Below are positions 54,669-63,133 of a stretch of 64,000 nucleotides of DNA, piece by piece. Position 1 is the stretch's first letter. Every line of letters begins with the position of its first letter. Source of the stretch: Novosphingobium sp. SG919 (GTDB taxonomy: Bacteria > Pseudomonadota > Alphaproteobacteria > Sphingomonadales > Sphingomonadaceae); the NCBI RefSeq assembly GCF_012932495.1, contig NZ_JABCNG010000001.1:868001-932000 (forward strand), in the 5' to 3' direction. The notes beneath the pieces were generated by a model. That model had not been told where the DNA came from. It ran no database searches and saw only the letters and a list, made by a program, of their open reading frames with translations. The position numbers and the translations under genes were made by a program.

Positions 54669-55970
54669 ATGACCGATAGCAAGCCTGCCGCTTCCCGCCC
54701 CGAAACCCTGGCCCTGCACGCGGGCTGGCGCGCCGATCCGGCCACGGGCGCAGTGGCCGTGCCGATCTACCAGACCACGTCCTTCCAGTTCGACAGCACC
54801 GAGCAGGCAGCCAACCGCTTTGGCCTCAAAGAGCTTGGCCCGATCTACACCCGCCTGGGCAATCCCACCACCGATGTGCTGGAACAGCGCGTGGCCGCGC
54901 TGGAAGGCGGGGCGGCGGCGGTGGCGGTGGCATCGGGCCAGGCCGCGTCGACTTATGCCGTGCTCAACCTGGCGCGCGCGGGCGACAACATCGTCAGTTC
55001 GACCGATCTCTATGGCGGCACCTGGAACCTGTTTGCCAACACGCTCAAGGATCTGGGCATCGAAGTGCGCTTCGTCGATCCTGCCGATCCCGAAGGCTTT
55101 GCCCGCGCCACCGACGATCGCACCCGCGCCTATTACGCCGAAAGCCTGCCCAATCCCAAGCTGGTGGCCTTTCCCATTGCCGAAGTGGCGGCGATCGGCC
55201 GCAAGCTGGGCGTGCCGCTGATTGTCGACAACACCGCCGCCCCGCTGCTGATCCGCCCGTTCGATCATGGCGCGGCGGTGGTGGTCTATTCCTCCACCAA
55301 GTATCTGGGCGGGCACGGCACATCGATCGGCGGGCTGATCGTGGACGGCGGCAATTTCGCGTGGGACGAATTTCCCGAACGCCAGCCTTTGTTCAACCTG
55401 CCCGATCCCAGCTATCACGGTGCGGTCTGGGCGCGGGATATCAAGCCGCTGGGCCCCATTGCCTATGCCATCCGTGCCCGCGTGATCCTGCTGCGCGATA
55501 TCGGCGCCGCGCTTTCCCCGTTCAATGCGTTCCAGCTGATTCAGGGGATCGAGACGCTGCCCCTGCGGATCGAGCGCCACAGCCAGAACGCCGCCGCCGT
55601 GGCGCAATGGCTTTCAGCACATGCCAAGGTGACGCGGGTGATCCACCCCAGCCTGGCGCAGGGCCGCGCGGCAGAGCTTGCCGCCAAATACCTGCCGCGC
55701 GGGGCAGGGGGGCTGGTCGGTTTCGAACTCGCCGGTGGCGCCGATGCCGGCCGCGCGTTCATCGATGCGCTCAAGCTGTTCTACCACGTCGCCAATATCG
55801 GTGACGCGCGCAGCCTGGCGATCCACCCGGCTTCCACCACCCATTCGCAGCTTTCGGTGCAGGAACAGGCCGCCGCCGGGGTCAGCCCCGGCTATGTCCG
55901 CCTGTCGATCGGGATCGAGCATATCGACGACATCCTGGCCGATCTGGAACAGGCGCTGGCAACCGTCTGA
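54669..55970 (+). CDS. metY: O-acetylhomoserine aminocarboxypropyltransferase (MetY-type)
   Basis: A 433-residue PLP enzyme of the Cys/Met metabolism family. The cofactor Lys211 is in 'YSSTKYLGGHG'; 'YTRLGNPTTDVLEQRVAALE' and 'ASGQAASTYAVLNLARAGDN' are family blocks. Length and the 'KELGPIYTRLGNPT' insert favour O-acetylhomoserine sulfhydrylase, which makes homocysteine (or methionine) directly with sulfide, over cystathionine gamma-synthase. Start at ATG 54669 with GAGG. It stands alone as a transcription unit. Confidence 0.92.
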   Translation: MTDSKPAASRPETLALHAGWRADPATGAVAVPIYQTTSFQFDSTEQAANRFGLKELGPIYTRLGNPTTDVLEQRVAALEGGAAAVAVASGQAASTYAVLNLARAGDNIVSSTDLYGGTWNLFANTLKDLGIEVRFVDPADPEGFARATDDRTRAYYAESLPNPKLVAFPIAEVAAIGRKLGVPLIVDNTAAPLLIRPFDHGAAVVVYSSTKYLGGHGTSIGGLIVDGGNFAWDEFPERQPLFNLPDPSYHGAVWARDIKPLGPIAYAIRARVILLRDIGAALSPFNAFQLIQGIETLPLRIERHSQNAAAVAQWLSAHAKVTRVIHPSLAQGRAAELAAKYLPRGAGGLVGFELAGGADAGRAFIDALKLFYHVANIGDARSLAIHPASTTHSQLSVQEQAAAGVSPGYVRLSIGIEHIDDILADLEQALATV

Positions 55971-56054
55971 ATTGCCGGATTTTTGGGGTGGGCGGTTGAC
56001 TTCGCGGGGGTGTGCGCAAATGTGGCGGCCCCCAATGCCTTTCGGGATTTCGCC

Positions 56055-57410
56055 ATGTCCTTGTTTACCGCCCGCCTGCCTGTTGCCGCCGCTGCCCTGG
56101 CGATCCTGCCTGCTTTTGCCGCGCATGCCACAGCCCCCACCACCGATGTGGCGTGGGACCTGGTGCGTGACCTGACCACGCAGATTGGCCCACGCCCGGC
56201 CGGCAGCCCGGCCGAAGCGCGCGCGCGCGAATGGGCGGCAGCCCGGCTCAAGAGCCTGGGCTTCCAGAATGTCGCGATCGAACCGTTCACGATGCGGGCC
56301 TATCGCCGCGGGACGGACAAGGCCGAACTCGTCGGCTTTGCCGCGCAGCCGCTGGCGATCACGGCGCTCGGCTATTCCGGCGCCACGCCCGATGCCGGGA
56401 TCACCGCGCCGCTGGTCTATTTCCCCACGCTTGCGGCACTCGAAGCCGCGCCCGATGGCGCGCTGGCGGGCAAGATCGCATTCATCGACCATGCCATGGT
56501 CCCCACCCAGGATGGCAGCGGCTATGGCCCTTATGGCAATGTGCGGCGCAAGGGGCCGGGCGTGGCCGTGGCCAAGGGCGCGCTGGCGGTGGTGATCCGC
56601 TCGGTCGGCACCGACAAGCACCGCAACCCGCACACCGGTGCGATCATGTGGCCCAAGGGCATCAAGCCCATTCCCGCCGGCGCCGTGGCCAATCCCGATG
56701 CCGACCAGATCGCCCGGCTGGCTGCCACCGGCCAGCCGCTCCGCCTGCATCTCACCCTGACCGGCCAGATCATCGACAATGCGCCTTCGGGCAATGTCGT
56801 GGCCGATCTGCCCGGCCGCGATCCCACGCTGCCGGTCGTGCTGGTGGCCTGCCATCTCGATAGCTGGGATCTGGGCACCGGGGCCATCGATGATGGCGCG
56901 GGCTGCGCCATCGTGACTGCGGCCGCCCTGCGCGCCCAGAGCGGGGGAGCGCCTGGCGGGACGCTGCGCACCATCCGCGTGCTGTTTGCCGGCAGCGAGG
57001 AACTGGGCGGCTTTGGCGGAGAGGCCTATGCGCAAAAGCACGGCAAGGAGCCCCATGCCCTGGCGATGGAAAGCGATTTCGGCGCCGACCGGGTGTGGCG
57101 GGTGACGACCAATTTCGCCCCTGCATCCGATGCGGTGAAGAACCGCATCATCGCCGCGCTCAATCCGCTGGGCGTGGTGCCGCACGATGGCCCGGCCGAT
57201 GGCGGGGAAGACGTCGGTGCGATCATCGCTGCGCAGAAATTGCCGGTGGTGGATCTGAACCAGGACGGCACCCACTATTTCGATCTGCACCACACGCCCG
57301 ATGACACGCTCGACAAGATCGATCCGGCGCTGCTGGCGCAGAATGTGCAGGCGTGGGAAAATACCCTGGCGATCGTCGCCAACGAAGCCGGGCCGATCGC
57401 CGCGCGCTGA
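56055..57410 (+). CDS. Exported M28-family metallopeptidase
   Basis: A 451-residue protein with a signal peptide ('ARLPVAAAALAILPAFAAHA'). The zinc ligands and catalytic residues of M28 aminopeptidases are visible: His267-x-Asp269 ('VACHLDSWD'), Asp279 ('IDDGAGC'), Glu315-Glu316 ('SEEL'), Asp341 ('MESDFG') and His412 or His413 ('LHHTPDDT'). A protease-associated insert lies between about 100 and 230. The closest named type is carboxypeptidase Q-like dipeptidase. It is placed after metY in the same direction, with an 84-base gap. Confidence 0.88.
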   Translation: MSLFTARLPVAAAALAILPAFAAHATAPTTDVAWDLVRDLTTQIGPRPAGSPAEARAREWAAARLKSLGFQNVAIEPFTMRAYRRGTDKAELVGFAAQPLAITALGYSGATPDAGITAPLVYFPTLAALEAAPDGALAGKIAFIDHAMVPTQDGSGYGPYGNVRRKGPGVAVAKGALAVVIRSVGTDKHRNPHTGAIMWPKGIKPIPAGAVANPDADQIARLAATGQPLRLHLTLTGQIIDNAPSGNVVADLPGRDPTLPVVLVACHLDSWDLGTGAIDDGAGCAIVTAAALRAQSGGAPGGTLRTIRVLFAGSEELGGFGGEAYAQKHGKEPHALAMESDFGADRVWRVTTNFAPASDAVKNRIIAALNPLGVVPHDGPADGGEDVGAIIAAQKLPVVDLNQDGTHYFDLHHTPDDTLDKIDPALLAQNVQAWENTLAIVANEAGPIAAR

Positions 57411-57442
57411 ACCGGTCCAGGGTTGGCGGGGCGCCCGCCGCG

Positions 57443-58525
57443 TCAACCCTGGATGTCGAGCTTTTCCGGAAAGATGACGGTGGTGGTCACGCCGGGGGAT
57501 TGGCCTTCACCAGCGTGGGCATGGGTGTTGCGCGTGCGGTGGCTGCCACCCAACTGCGCCACCAGCCCGGCGATGATCGCAGTGCCCAGGCCCCGGCGCG
57601 GCCGCACGCCACCGCCAACGGCGCTGTCCTGGGGATCGGCGGCGGGCAGGCCGCGGCCGTTATCCGCCACCGTCAGGCACAGGGTACCTGCCTCGGCCCG
57701 TTCCAGCCGCACTTCGATCTGCCCGGTCTCGCCCGGCGCAAAGGCATGCTTGAAGCTGTTGGCCAGAAGTTCGGTGATCAGCAGCACCAGCGGTAGCAAC
57801 CGGCCCACTTCCAGCCTTACGTCGTCCACCGTCAGGCGCACGTCCACGCCATCGGCATCGGCCATCTCGCGCGCCTGCGCCACGGCATGCGCCAGGATAT
57901 CGGCCAGCGGCCGGGCCTGCGCGGCGGGATCGTAAAGCTGGCGGTGCACGCGGCCCATCATTTCGATCCGCTCGTCGGCGCGATCGATCAGCGGCAACGC
58001 CAGCGCCGGGTTGCGTTCGATCTGGCGGCGCTGCAACCGCAGCATCGAGGCGACCGAGGCCAGGTTGTTGGCCACGCGGTGCTGCAGTTCCTTGAACAGC
58101 AGCGCCTGGTGTGCGGCCATTTCCGCCAGGCGCGCCTCGCTGTCTTCCAATTGCCGCTGGCGCCGGGTCAGCCCGTCGATCAGGAAGATGTCCACCGCCA
58201 CCACGCCGGTATAGAACAGCATCGCGGTGGCCACCTGGGTGTTGATCGCAAAGCTGAGCAGCGGCGGCACGAAGAAGTACCAGGCCGCCAGCCCGCTCAG
58301 GACGGCGCAGACGATGCCCGGCCCGCGCCCGGCAATGAAGGTCGCCACGATGACAGCGGGAAAGAACGTCAGGAACGGAAAACCCGGCGGAAACAGCGCA
58401 TCGGCGATCCAGCGCAGGAACAGGGCCAGGGCGAACAGCGCCACCCCCAGCGTGTAGCGGGCGGCGCGGCCGCGAGATTGCAGGCCCCGGATCGACCAGG
58501 GATGATGGCGCGGCGCAAAGGTCAT
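57443..58525 (-). CDS. Membrane histidine kinase (DUF4118 + HisKA_2)
   Basis: A 360-residue kinase. Residues about 24-117 have four hydrophobic segments of the DUF4118 (KdpD-like) sensor type ('LTFFPAVIVATFIAGRGPGI'). His149 in 'FKELQHRVANNLASV' is the phosphorylation site of the HisKA_2/HWE group, followed by an ATPase domain with 'ITELLANSFKHAF' and 'VADNGRGLP'. Such kinases in alphaproteobacteria often feed the general stress response. Start at ATG 58525. It is divergent from the LOV kinase across a gap with an 11-base-spaced direct repeat. Confidence 0.86.
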   Translation of the reverse strand: MTFAPRHHPWSIRGLQSRGRAARYTLGVALFALALFLRWIADALFPPGFPFLTFFPAVIVATFIAGRGPGIVCAVLSGLAAWYFFVPPLLSFAINTQVATAMLFYTGVVAVDIFLIDGLTRRQRQLEDSEARLAEMAAHQALLFKELQHRVANNLASVASMLRLQRRQIERNPALALPLIDRADERIEMMGRVHRQLYDPAAQARPLADILAHAVAQAREMADADGVDVRLTVDDVRLEVGRLLPLVLLITELLANSFKHAFAPGETGQIEVRLERAEAGTLCLTVADNGRGLPAADPQDSAVGGGVRPRRGLGTAIIAGLVAQLGGSHRTRNTHAHAGEGQSPGVTTTVIFPEKLDIQG

Positions 58526-58595
58526 TCCCACCAACGTTGCCTGATAGCGTTCGCAAGTGCAACCGCTTCCGCTTTGGGAAACCGCTGCGGATTTC

Positions 58596-58614
58596 GTACC
58601 GTAGATGTACCGTA
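58596..58614. promoter_or_regulatory. Direct repeat GTACCGTA-GAT-GTACCGTA between two kinase genes
   Basis: Two identical 8-base units lie 11 bases apart, on the same face of the helix, in the divergent promoter gap of the membrane kinase and the LOV kinase. This fits a response-regulator binding site. Confidence 0.45.
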
Positions 58615-58714
58615 AAATTTTTTGGCCACATGGGGAACCGCGAGGGGGCAAGAAGCATTTTGGCGCCATTGGGTGGCATTGTGCTACGGGTCGCTAAAGG
58701 TCGGGAACAAACGT

Positions 58715-59911
58715 TTGTCGAGTGACAGGGCAGATCAGGCGCTAGGCCGCCCAGACGATGCCAGGAAGGCTGGTGAAGCCACGAGCGGCGCGAGCGAAGC
58801 GCGTCACGAGGCCGGTGGTGCCGGCCAGGCCGCCGGTCGCAGGCGCGCCAGCCAGGCCGGCGGGCAATACGATGACAGCGCAGAGCGCTTTCTTGCCAAC
58901 CATCCGGATGACATTTTCCCCGGTGCCTCGGGTGTCTTGTTCGAACAGGCAATGGCGCAGACGCGCATGGCGGTATGCCTGTGCGATCCCCATGCGCCCG
59001 ATGCGCCGATCGTGTTCGTCAACCGCGCGTTCCGCTGGTTGACCGGCTATGACGAAGACGAGATCATCGGCCGCAATTGCCGCTTTCTGCAAGGGCCGGG
59101 CACCGATCCCGCTGCCGTTGCCCGCATTCGCCAGGCGCTGGTGGGCCAGGATGTCGTCGTGGTGGAAATCCTCAATTACCGCAAGGACGGCACGGCGTTC
59201 TGGAACGCCTTGCACCTGGGGCCGATCTATGATGCCGAGGGCCGGCTGATCTATTACTTCGGCAGCCAGTGGGACGTGTCCGACGTGCGCGCCGCGCGCG
59301 CCGACGAGCGCCACGCCCGCGAACTGGCCCGCGAACTGTCGCATCGCATGAAGAACATGTTCGCGGTGATCGGCGGCATCGTCAATTTCACCGGTCGCTC
59401 GCGCGGCATCGAAGCCGAAGCGCGCGAGATCAACGATCGCATACAGGCCTTGGGCCGCGCCTATGAAACCACGCTGGACGAAGCTTCCAGTGGGTCGATC
59501 GAAGTGGGCCAGGCGATCCGTTCGGTGCTTTCGCCATATGATCCCGACGGCCGGCGCATCCTGTTCAAGGGCAATGGCTTGCGTAGCGATTTCTCGGCCG
59601 TGTCGGTGCTGGGCCTGTCTTTGCACGAACTGGCGGTCAACGCGGCCAAGCACGGTGCACTCAGCAGCGAGGATGGCCAGGTGACCGTCGCCTGGCAGAA
59701 GAACGGCAGCAGCGATGCGCCGACGATCGTGATCGACTGGATCGAACAGGGCGGACCGGCCGTTGTGCCGCCCGGCAACGATGCGGAGGCCCCCGCCGGG
59801 GGCATCGTCGACCGCATGCTGCACATGGCAAGGGGGAACATCATGCGCGACTGGCATCCGGATGGGCTGCGAGCGAGACTACGGGTGCCGCTGCGCGAGG
59901 ACGCGGTCTGA
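58715..59911 (+). CDS. LOV-domain (blue-light) histidine kinase, HWE/HisKA_2 type
   Basis: About 398 residues. The LOV domain has the flavin-adduct Cys122 in 'GRNCRFLQG', preceded by 'IVFVNRAFRWLTGYDEDEII' and followed by 'NYRKDGTAFWNALHLGPIYD'. His210 in 'ELSHRMKNMFAVIGGI' is the HWE-type phosphosite, and 'LHELAVNAAKHGAL' is the N box. Blue light forms a flavin-cysteine bond and switches the kinase. The start is uncertain: no in-frame ATG occurs before 58952, which would cut the LOV N-cap, so a TTG at 58715 is used provisionally. The stop overlaps the next gene (TGATG), a response regulator. Confidence 0.85.
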   Translation: MSSDRADQALGRPDDARKAGEATSGASEARHEAGGAGQAAGRRRASQAGGQYDDSAERFLANHPDDIFPGASGVLFEQAMAQTRMAVCLCDPHAPDAPIVFVNRAFRWLTGYDEDEIIGRNCRFLQGPGTDPAAVARIRQALVGQDVVVVEILNYRKDGTAFWNALHLGPIYDAEGRLIYYFGSQWDVSDVRAARADERHARELARELSHRMKNMFAVIGGIVNFTGRSRGIEAEAREINDRIQALGRAYETTLDEASSGSIEVGQAIRSVLSPYDPDGRRILFKGNGLRSDFSAVSVLGLSLHELAVNAAKHGALSSEDGQVTVAWQKNGSSDAPTIVIDWIEQGGPAVVPPGNDAEAPAGGIVDRMLHMARGNIMRDWHPDGLRARLRVPLREDAV

Positions 59912-60300
59912 TGGCACAGGCCTGTTGCCAACCTTCCGGCTGTCGCGTGCTGGTGCTCGACGATGAACCGCTGATCCTGCTCGATCTGGAATTTGCGGTC
60001 GAAGACGCGGGCTGTGTGCCGCTCACCGCGCTGGAATTGGCAGAGGCGCTGGCCATTGCCGAGGGCGAGGAAATCGTTGCCGCGATCCTCGACGTGTCGC
60101 TGTCGCAGGGCCAGACCTGCGCGCCCGTGGCCAAGGCGCTGGCCGAACGGGGCGTGCCTTATGTGCTGCACACCGGCGACCTTGATCGCATGGATGAAGC
60201 GGTGCGCAAGCTTGGCGGGGTTCTCGTGCCCAAGCCCACGCCCGCAGCCGTTGTCGTCAGCCGCGCGCTGGAAGGGGTGACGCAGCGCCAGCAGGCGTGA
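59911..60300 (+). CDS. Single-domain response regulator
   Basis: A 129-residue receiver domain: acidic triad Asp17, Asp18 and Glu19 ('VLVLDDEP'), phospho-acceptor Asp61 ('AAILDVSL') and Lys108 ('LVPKP'). No output domain follows. The TGATG overlap with the LOV kinase makes it the probable phosphate acceptor of that kinase, acting as a sink or as an adaptor to another partner. This pairing is inferred from position. Confidence 0.87.
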   Translation: MAQACCQPSGCRVLVLDDEPLILLDLEFAVEDAGCVPLTALELAEALAIAEGEEIVAAILDVSLSQGQTCAPVAKALAERGVPYVLHTGDLDRMDEAVRKLGGVLVPKPTPAAVVVSRALEGVTQRQQA

Positions 60301-60421
60301 GGCCGGCCGGGCAGTTGGCCAAGCGGTGGGCCGCTGGCCGATTTGCCGGGGGTGAAGTTTTACTTGGGCTGGCGTTTCGGCCCTCCAGCGCCTATCTCGC
60401 GCGCCATCGGAAGGAGTTTCC

Positions 60422-61393
60422 ATGGCGACGACGCACAAGACCCGCATGCTTATCATCGGTTCCGGCCCGGCTGGCCTGACGGCCGCGATCTATGGCGCAC
60501 GCGCCGGGATGGAGCCGATCGTGGTGCAGGGGCTTCAGCCCGGCGGGCAGCTGACCATTACCACCGATGTGGAAAACTATCCCGGCTTTCGTGACGTGAT
60601 CCAGGGCCCCTGGCTGATGCAGGAAATGCAGGCCCAGGCCGAGCATGTCGGCACGCGGATGATCTGGGACACGATCACCGACATCGACCTGTCGGGCCCG
60701 CCGTTCCGCGCCACCGCCGACAGCGGCGACGTTTTCGAGGCCGACACCCTGGTCATTGCCACCGGCGCCCAGGCCAAGTGGCTGGGCGTTCCGGGCGAAC
60801 AGCTGCTTTCGGGCAAGGGCGTTTCGGCCTGCGCCACTTGCGACGGGTTCTTCTATCGCGGCAAGAAGGTGGTGGTGATCGGCGGCGGCAACACCGCCGT
60901 GGAAGAAGCGCTCTACCTCACCAACCATGCCGAGCATGTGACGCTGATCCACCGCCGCGACAGCTTGCGCGCCGAACGCATCCTGCAACAGCGCCTGCAC
61001 GCCCATCCCAAGATCAGCGTCTTGTGGAACAAGGCCGTGGCCGCGTTCGCCGGCGATCCGCTGGCAGGCGGCCTCAAGGCGGTGGAACTGGTCGATACCG
61101 TCACGGGTGAAGGCAGCCGCGTGGAAACCGACGGCGCATTCGTCGCCATCGGCCATGCCCCCGCCACCAGCCTGTTTGCCGGCAAGCTGGAACTGGACGA
61201 GAGCGGCTATATCGTGGTGCAGCCCGGCACGCCCAAGACCGCCATTCCTGGCGTGTTTGCCTGTGGCGACGTGATGGACCACACCTATCGCCAGGCGGTG
61301 ACGGCGGCCGGCACCGGCTGCATGGCCGCGCTCGACGCGGAACGCTTCGTGGCAGAGCTGGACTTCGCCACGGCGCAATTGACCCAAGCCTAA
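60422..61393 (+). CDS. trxB: Thioredoxin reductase
   Basis: A 323-residue flavoprotein. FAD motif 'GSGPAGLTAAIYGARAG' is near the start, the redox disulfide is Cys137 and Cys140 in 'CATCDG', the NADPH motif is 'GGGNTAVEEALYL', and the C-terminal FAD block is 'GVFACGDVMD'. It passes electrons from NADPH to thioredoxin. Start at ATG 60422 after AAGGAG. Its TAA overlaps the TAG of the convergent hydrolase gene by 3 bases. Confidence 0.96.
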   Translation: MATTHKTRMLIIGSGPAGLTAAIYGARAGMEPIVVQGLQPGGQLTITTDVENYPGFRDVIQGPWLMQEMQAQAEHVGTRMIWDTITDIDLSGPPFRATADSGDVFEADTLVIATGAQAKWLGVPGEQLLSGKGVSACATCDGFFYRGKKVVVIGGGNTAVEEALYLTNHAEHVTLIHRRDSLRAERILQQRLHAHPKISVLWNKAVAAFAGDPLAGGLKAVELVDTVTGEGSRVETDGAFVAIGHAPATSLFAGKLELDESGYIVVQPGTPKTAIPGVFACGDVMDHTYRQAVTAAGTGCMAALDAERFVAELDFATAQLTQA

Positions 61394-62169
61394 CGCAGCG
61401 TTTCAAGCACCTGCTCCACCAGCCAGTCCTGTGCATCGGCAAAGGAATGGCTGGTGCTGGCATGGCCGATCACGCGGCTGTCCTGGCCCCAGTGGCTGGC
61501 AAAGAGCTGCGCGGTGCGATCGCCTTGTGCCAAGAGGATCGTGACCCGCCCGGCATAGCCGGCCAGCCCGTTGCGCATGTCCTCGGCCAGGGCGGAACGC
61601 GCCTGTGGCCCGGCGGCGGTGCGCAGGCCGCCGGCCAGCTTGCCCAGCGCAACCTTGCCCGCGAGCAGCCGCACCCACTGGCGCGGATCGGACAGCCGGC
61701 GCAAGTAGTGCCGGCGCAGCGCCGCGGCGGAATGGACCGGTGCCGTTTCGTTTTCCGCGTCGACCGTCCAGGGATTGCACCCGATCACCCCATCGAGCCC
61801 GGGCAGCGTGGCAGCATTGAGCATCAGCGCGCTGGCCGCGTCGCAATTGCCCATCGCGAACACCCGCTTCACATGCGGCGCAGCGGCCCGAAACGCGGCC
61901 AGGGCGGCGGCAATGTCGGGCGCGCTGGCGCGAAAGCCTTGGTTTTCACCCGCACTGTCGCCCACCCCGCGCCGGTCGAAGCGGAACGTGGGCACGCCTT
62001 CGCGCGCCAGGCGGGCCGAAAGAGTGGACTGGCCGCCCCAGGCCCCGCTGCGGATTTCATTGCCGCCCGAAACGATCAGCACGCCCACCGCGCCGCTGGC
62101 CGTGCCCATGTCGAGCGTGCCGAACAGCTGGCTGCCCTGGCAGGCAAAGGCGATGACGTGCCGGTTCAT
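61390..62169 (-). CDS. Exosortase A system-associated hydrolase 1
   Basis: A 259-residue alpha/beta hydrolase: 'GVLIVSGGNEIRSGAWGGQS', 'GVPTFRFDRRGVGDSAGEN', and a nucleophile-elbow region 'FAMGNCDAASALML'. The elbow has G-N-C-D where other hydrolases have GxSxG. This is the pattern of the hydr1_PEP family, found beside exosortase/EpsH exopolysaccharide loci. It starts inside the stop of hydrolase 2 (4-base overlap) and is the last gene of a minus-strand cluster. Its substrate is not known. Confidence 0.8.
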   Translation of the reverse strand: MNRHVIAFACQGSQLFGTLDMGTASGAVGVLIVSGGNEIRSGAWGGQSTLSARLAREGVPTFRFDRRGVGDSAGENQGFRASAPDIAAALAAFRAAAPHVKRVFAMGNCDAASALMLNAATLPGLDGVIGCNPWTVDAENETAPVHSAAALRRHYLRRLSDPRQWVRLLAGKVALGKLAGGLRTAAGPQARSALAEDMRNGLAGYAGRVTILLAQGDRTAQLFASHWGQDSRVIGHASTSHSFADAQDWLVEQVLETLR

Positions 62170-62855
62170 GCGGCAAGGTCTGCCACGATGCGCGCAGCCA
62201 GCGCCTGGGCCAGGGCGGGCGCCGGGGCCGGTTCCTGGCGAACCCAGGGGGCAGGACCGGCCGCGCCCAGATCGGATAGCGCAATCGCCTGCTGCCCTTC
62301 GCCGGCCGGCAGCGCCCCGTGCAGGCCCGCGATGAGCGCCGCGCCGCACGGGTAGCCGGCCAGCACCAGGCCCTGCGTGCGCCCTTGCTCCAGCAGGGCG
62401 GCGGGGCTCGCGTCTTCGTTCCTGGCCCTTGCGGCCAGGCTCGCGGCGCGCAGCAGCGGGCGCAGTACGGCATCGCCGCTGACCGGCGCCAGCGCCCAAC
62501 CGGGCAACGTGGGCGGGGCCACCAGTGCGCCGCCGCGCAGCGCAAGCACATGGCTGGCGGCAAAATGGCGCGCGGCGGCGATCATCGCGGCCCGCCAGGC
62601 GTTGAGGCTTTGCGCGGCGAAATCCTGCACGCTTTCCCCGCAGCCGGGCAGATCGGGCAGCACCGCCGCCACGCCGGCTGTGGCCAGATGGCGCATGACC
62701 GCGGCCAGCATGGCACGGGCGCGGTTCATTTCATCGAACAGCGGCGGCACGATCAGCACGCGCGCCGCATCGCCACTCTGCGTCACCAGCGCCCATTCGC
62801 CGTCTGCCCCGGCACCGGGGCAGGGCCAGCGCATGGGGGCCAGCGCTTCAGCCAT
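62166..62855 (-). CDS. Exosortase A system-associated hydrolase 2
   Basis: A 229-residue alpha/beta hydrolase-like protein: 'VLIVPPLFDEMNRARAMLAA', 'GVAAVLPDLPGCGES' and 'AASHVLALRGGAL'. The usual GxSxG nucleophile elbow is replaced by 'LALRGGA', so it may be inactive or act differently. This fits the hydr2_PEP family, which pairs with hydrolase 1 in exosortase-A loci. It overlaps the ACP gene by 8 bases and hydrolase 1 by 4. Confidence 0.78.
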   Translation of the reverse strand: MAEALAPMRWPCPGAGADGEWALVTQSGDAARVLIVPPLFDEMNRARAMLAAVMRHLATAGVAAVLPDLPGCGESVQDFAAQSLNAWRAAMIAAARHFAASHVLALRGGALVAPPTLPGWALAPVSGDAVLRPLLRAASLAARARNEDASPAALLEQGRTQGLVLAGYPCGAALIAGLHGALPAGEGQQAIALSDLGAAGPAPWVRQEPAPAPALAQALAARIVADLAA

Positions 62856-63123
62856 GGCCCTGCTTGCGCGCCACGAAAGCCAGCAGCGCGCCATAGGTTT
62901 CCAGCAGGTCGCCGTCGATTTCGTCTTCTTCCAGAACGAAGCCGAAGCGATCTTCCAACGCGGTGAAAAGGCCCGCGACGGCCATCGAATCGAGTTCGGG
63001 CAGCGCGCCGAACAGCGGCGTCTGCACGGTGAAGCCAGCAGCGCGCGCCGGGGTGAGGCCCAGCACATCGGCCAGCAGGGCGCGCAAGTCGGCGTCGAGC
63101 GAAGCGGGGATCGTTTCAGACAT
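62848..63123 (-). CDS. Acyl carrier protein of the exosortase-linked cluster
   Basis: A 91-residue acyl carrier protein. 'LPELDSMAVAGLFTALEDR' has the phosphopantetheine-attachment Ser46 in DSM, and an acidic helix 'FVLEEDEIDGDLL' follows. In such loci an ACP works with an acyl-CoA/AMP ligase, probably loading an acyl or amino acid group for exopolysaccharide or PEP-CTERM processing. The ligase is not in view. It is separate from the fatty-acid AcpP. Confidence 0.88.
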   Translation of the reverse strand: MSETIPASLDADLRALLADVLGLTPARAAGFTVQTPLFGALPELDSMAVAGLFTALEDRFGFVLEEDEIDGDLLETYGALLAFVARKQGHG

Positions 63124-63133
63124 TGTCGGCGCC

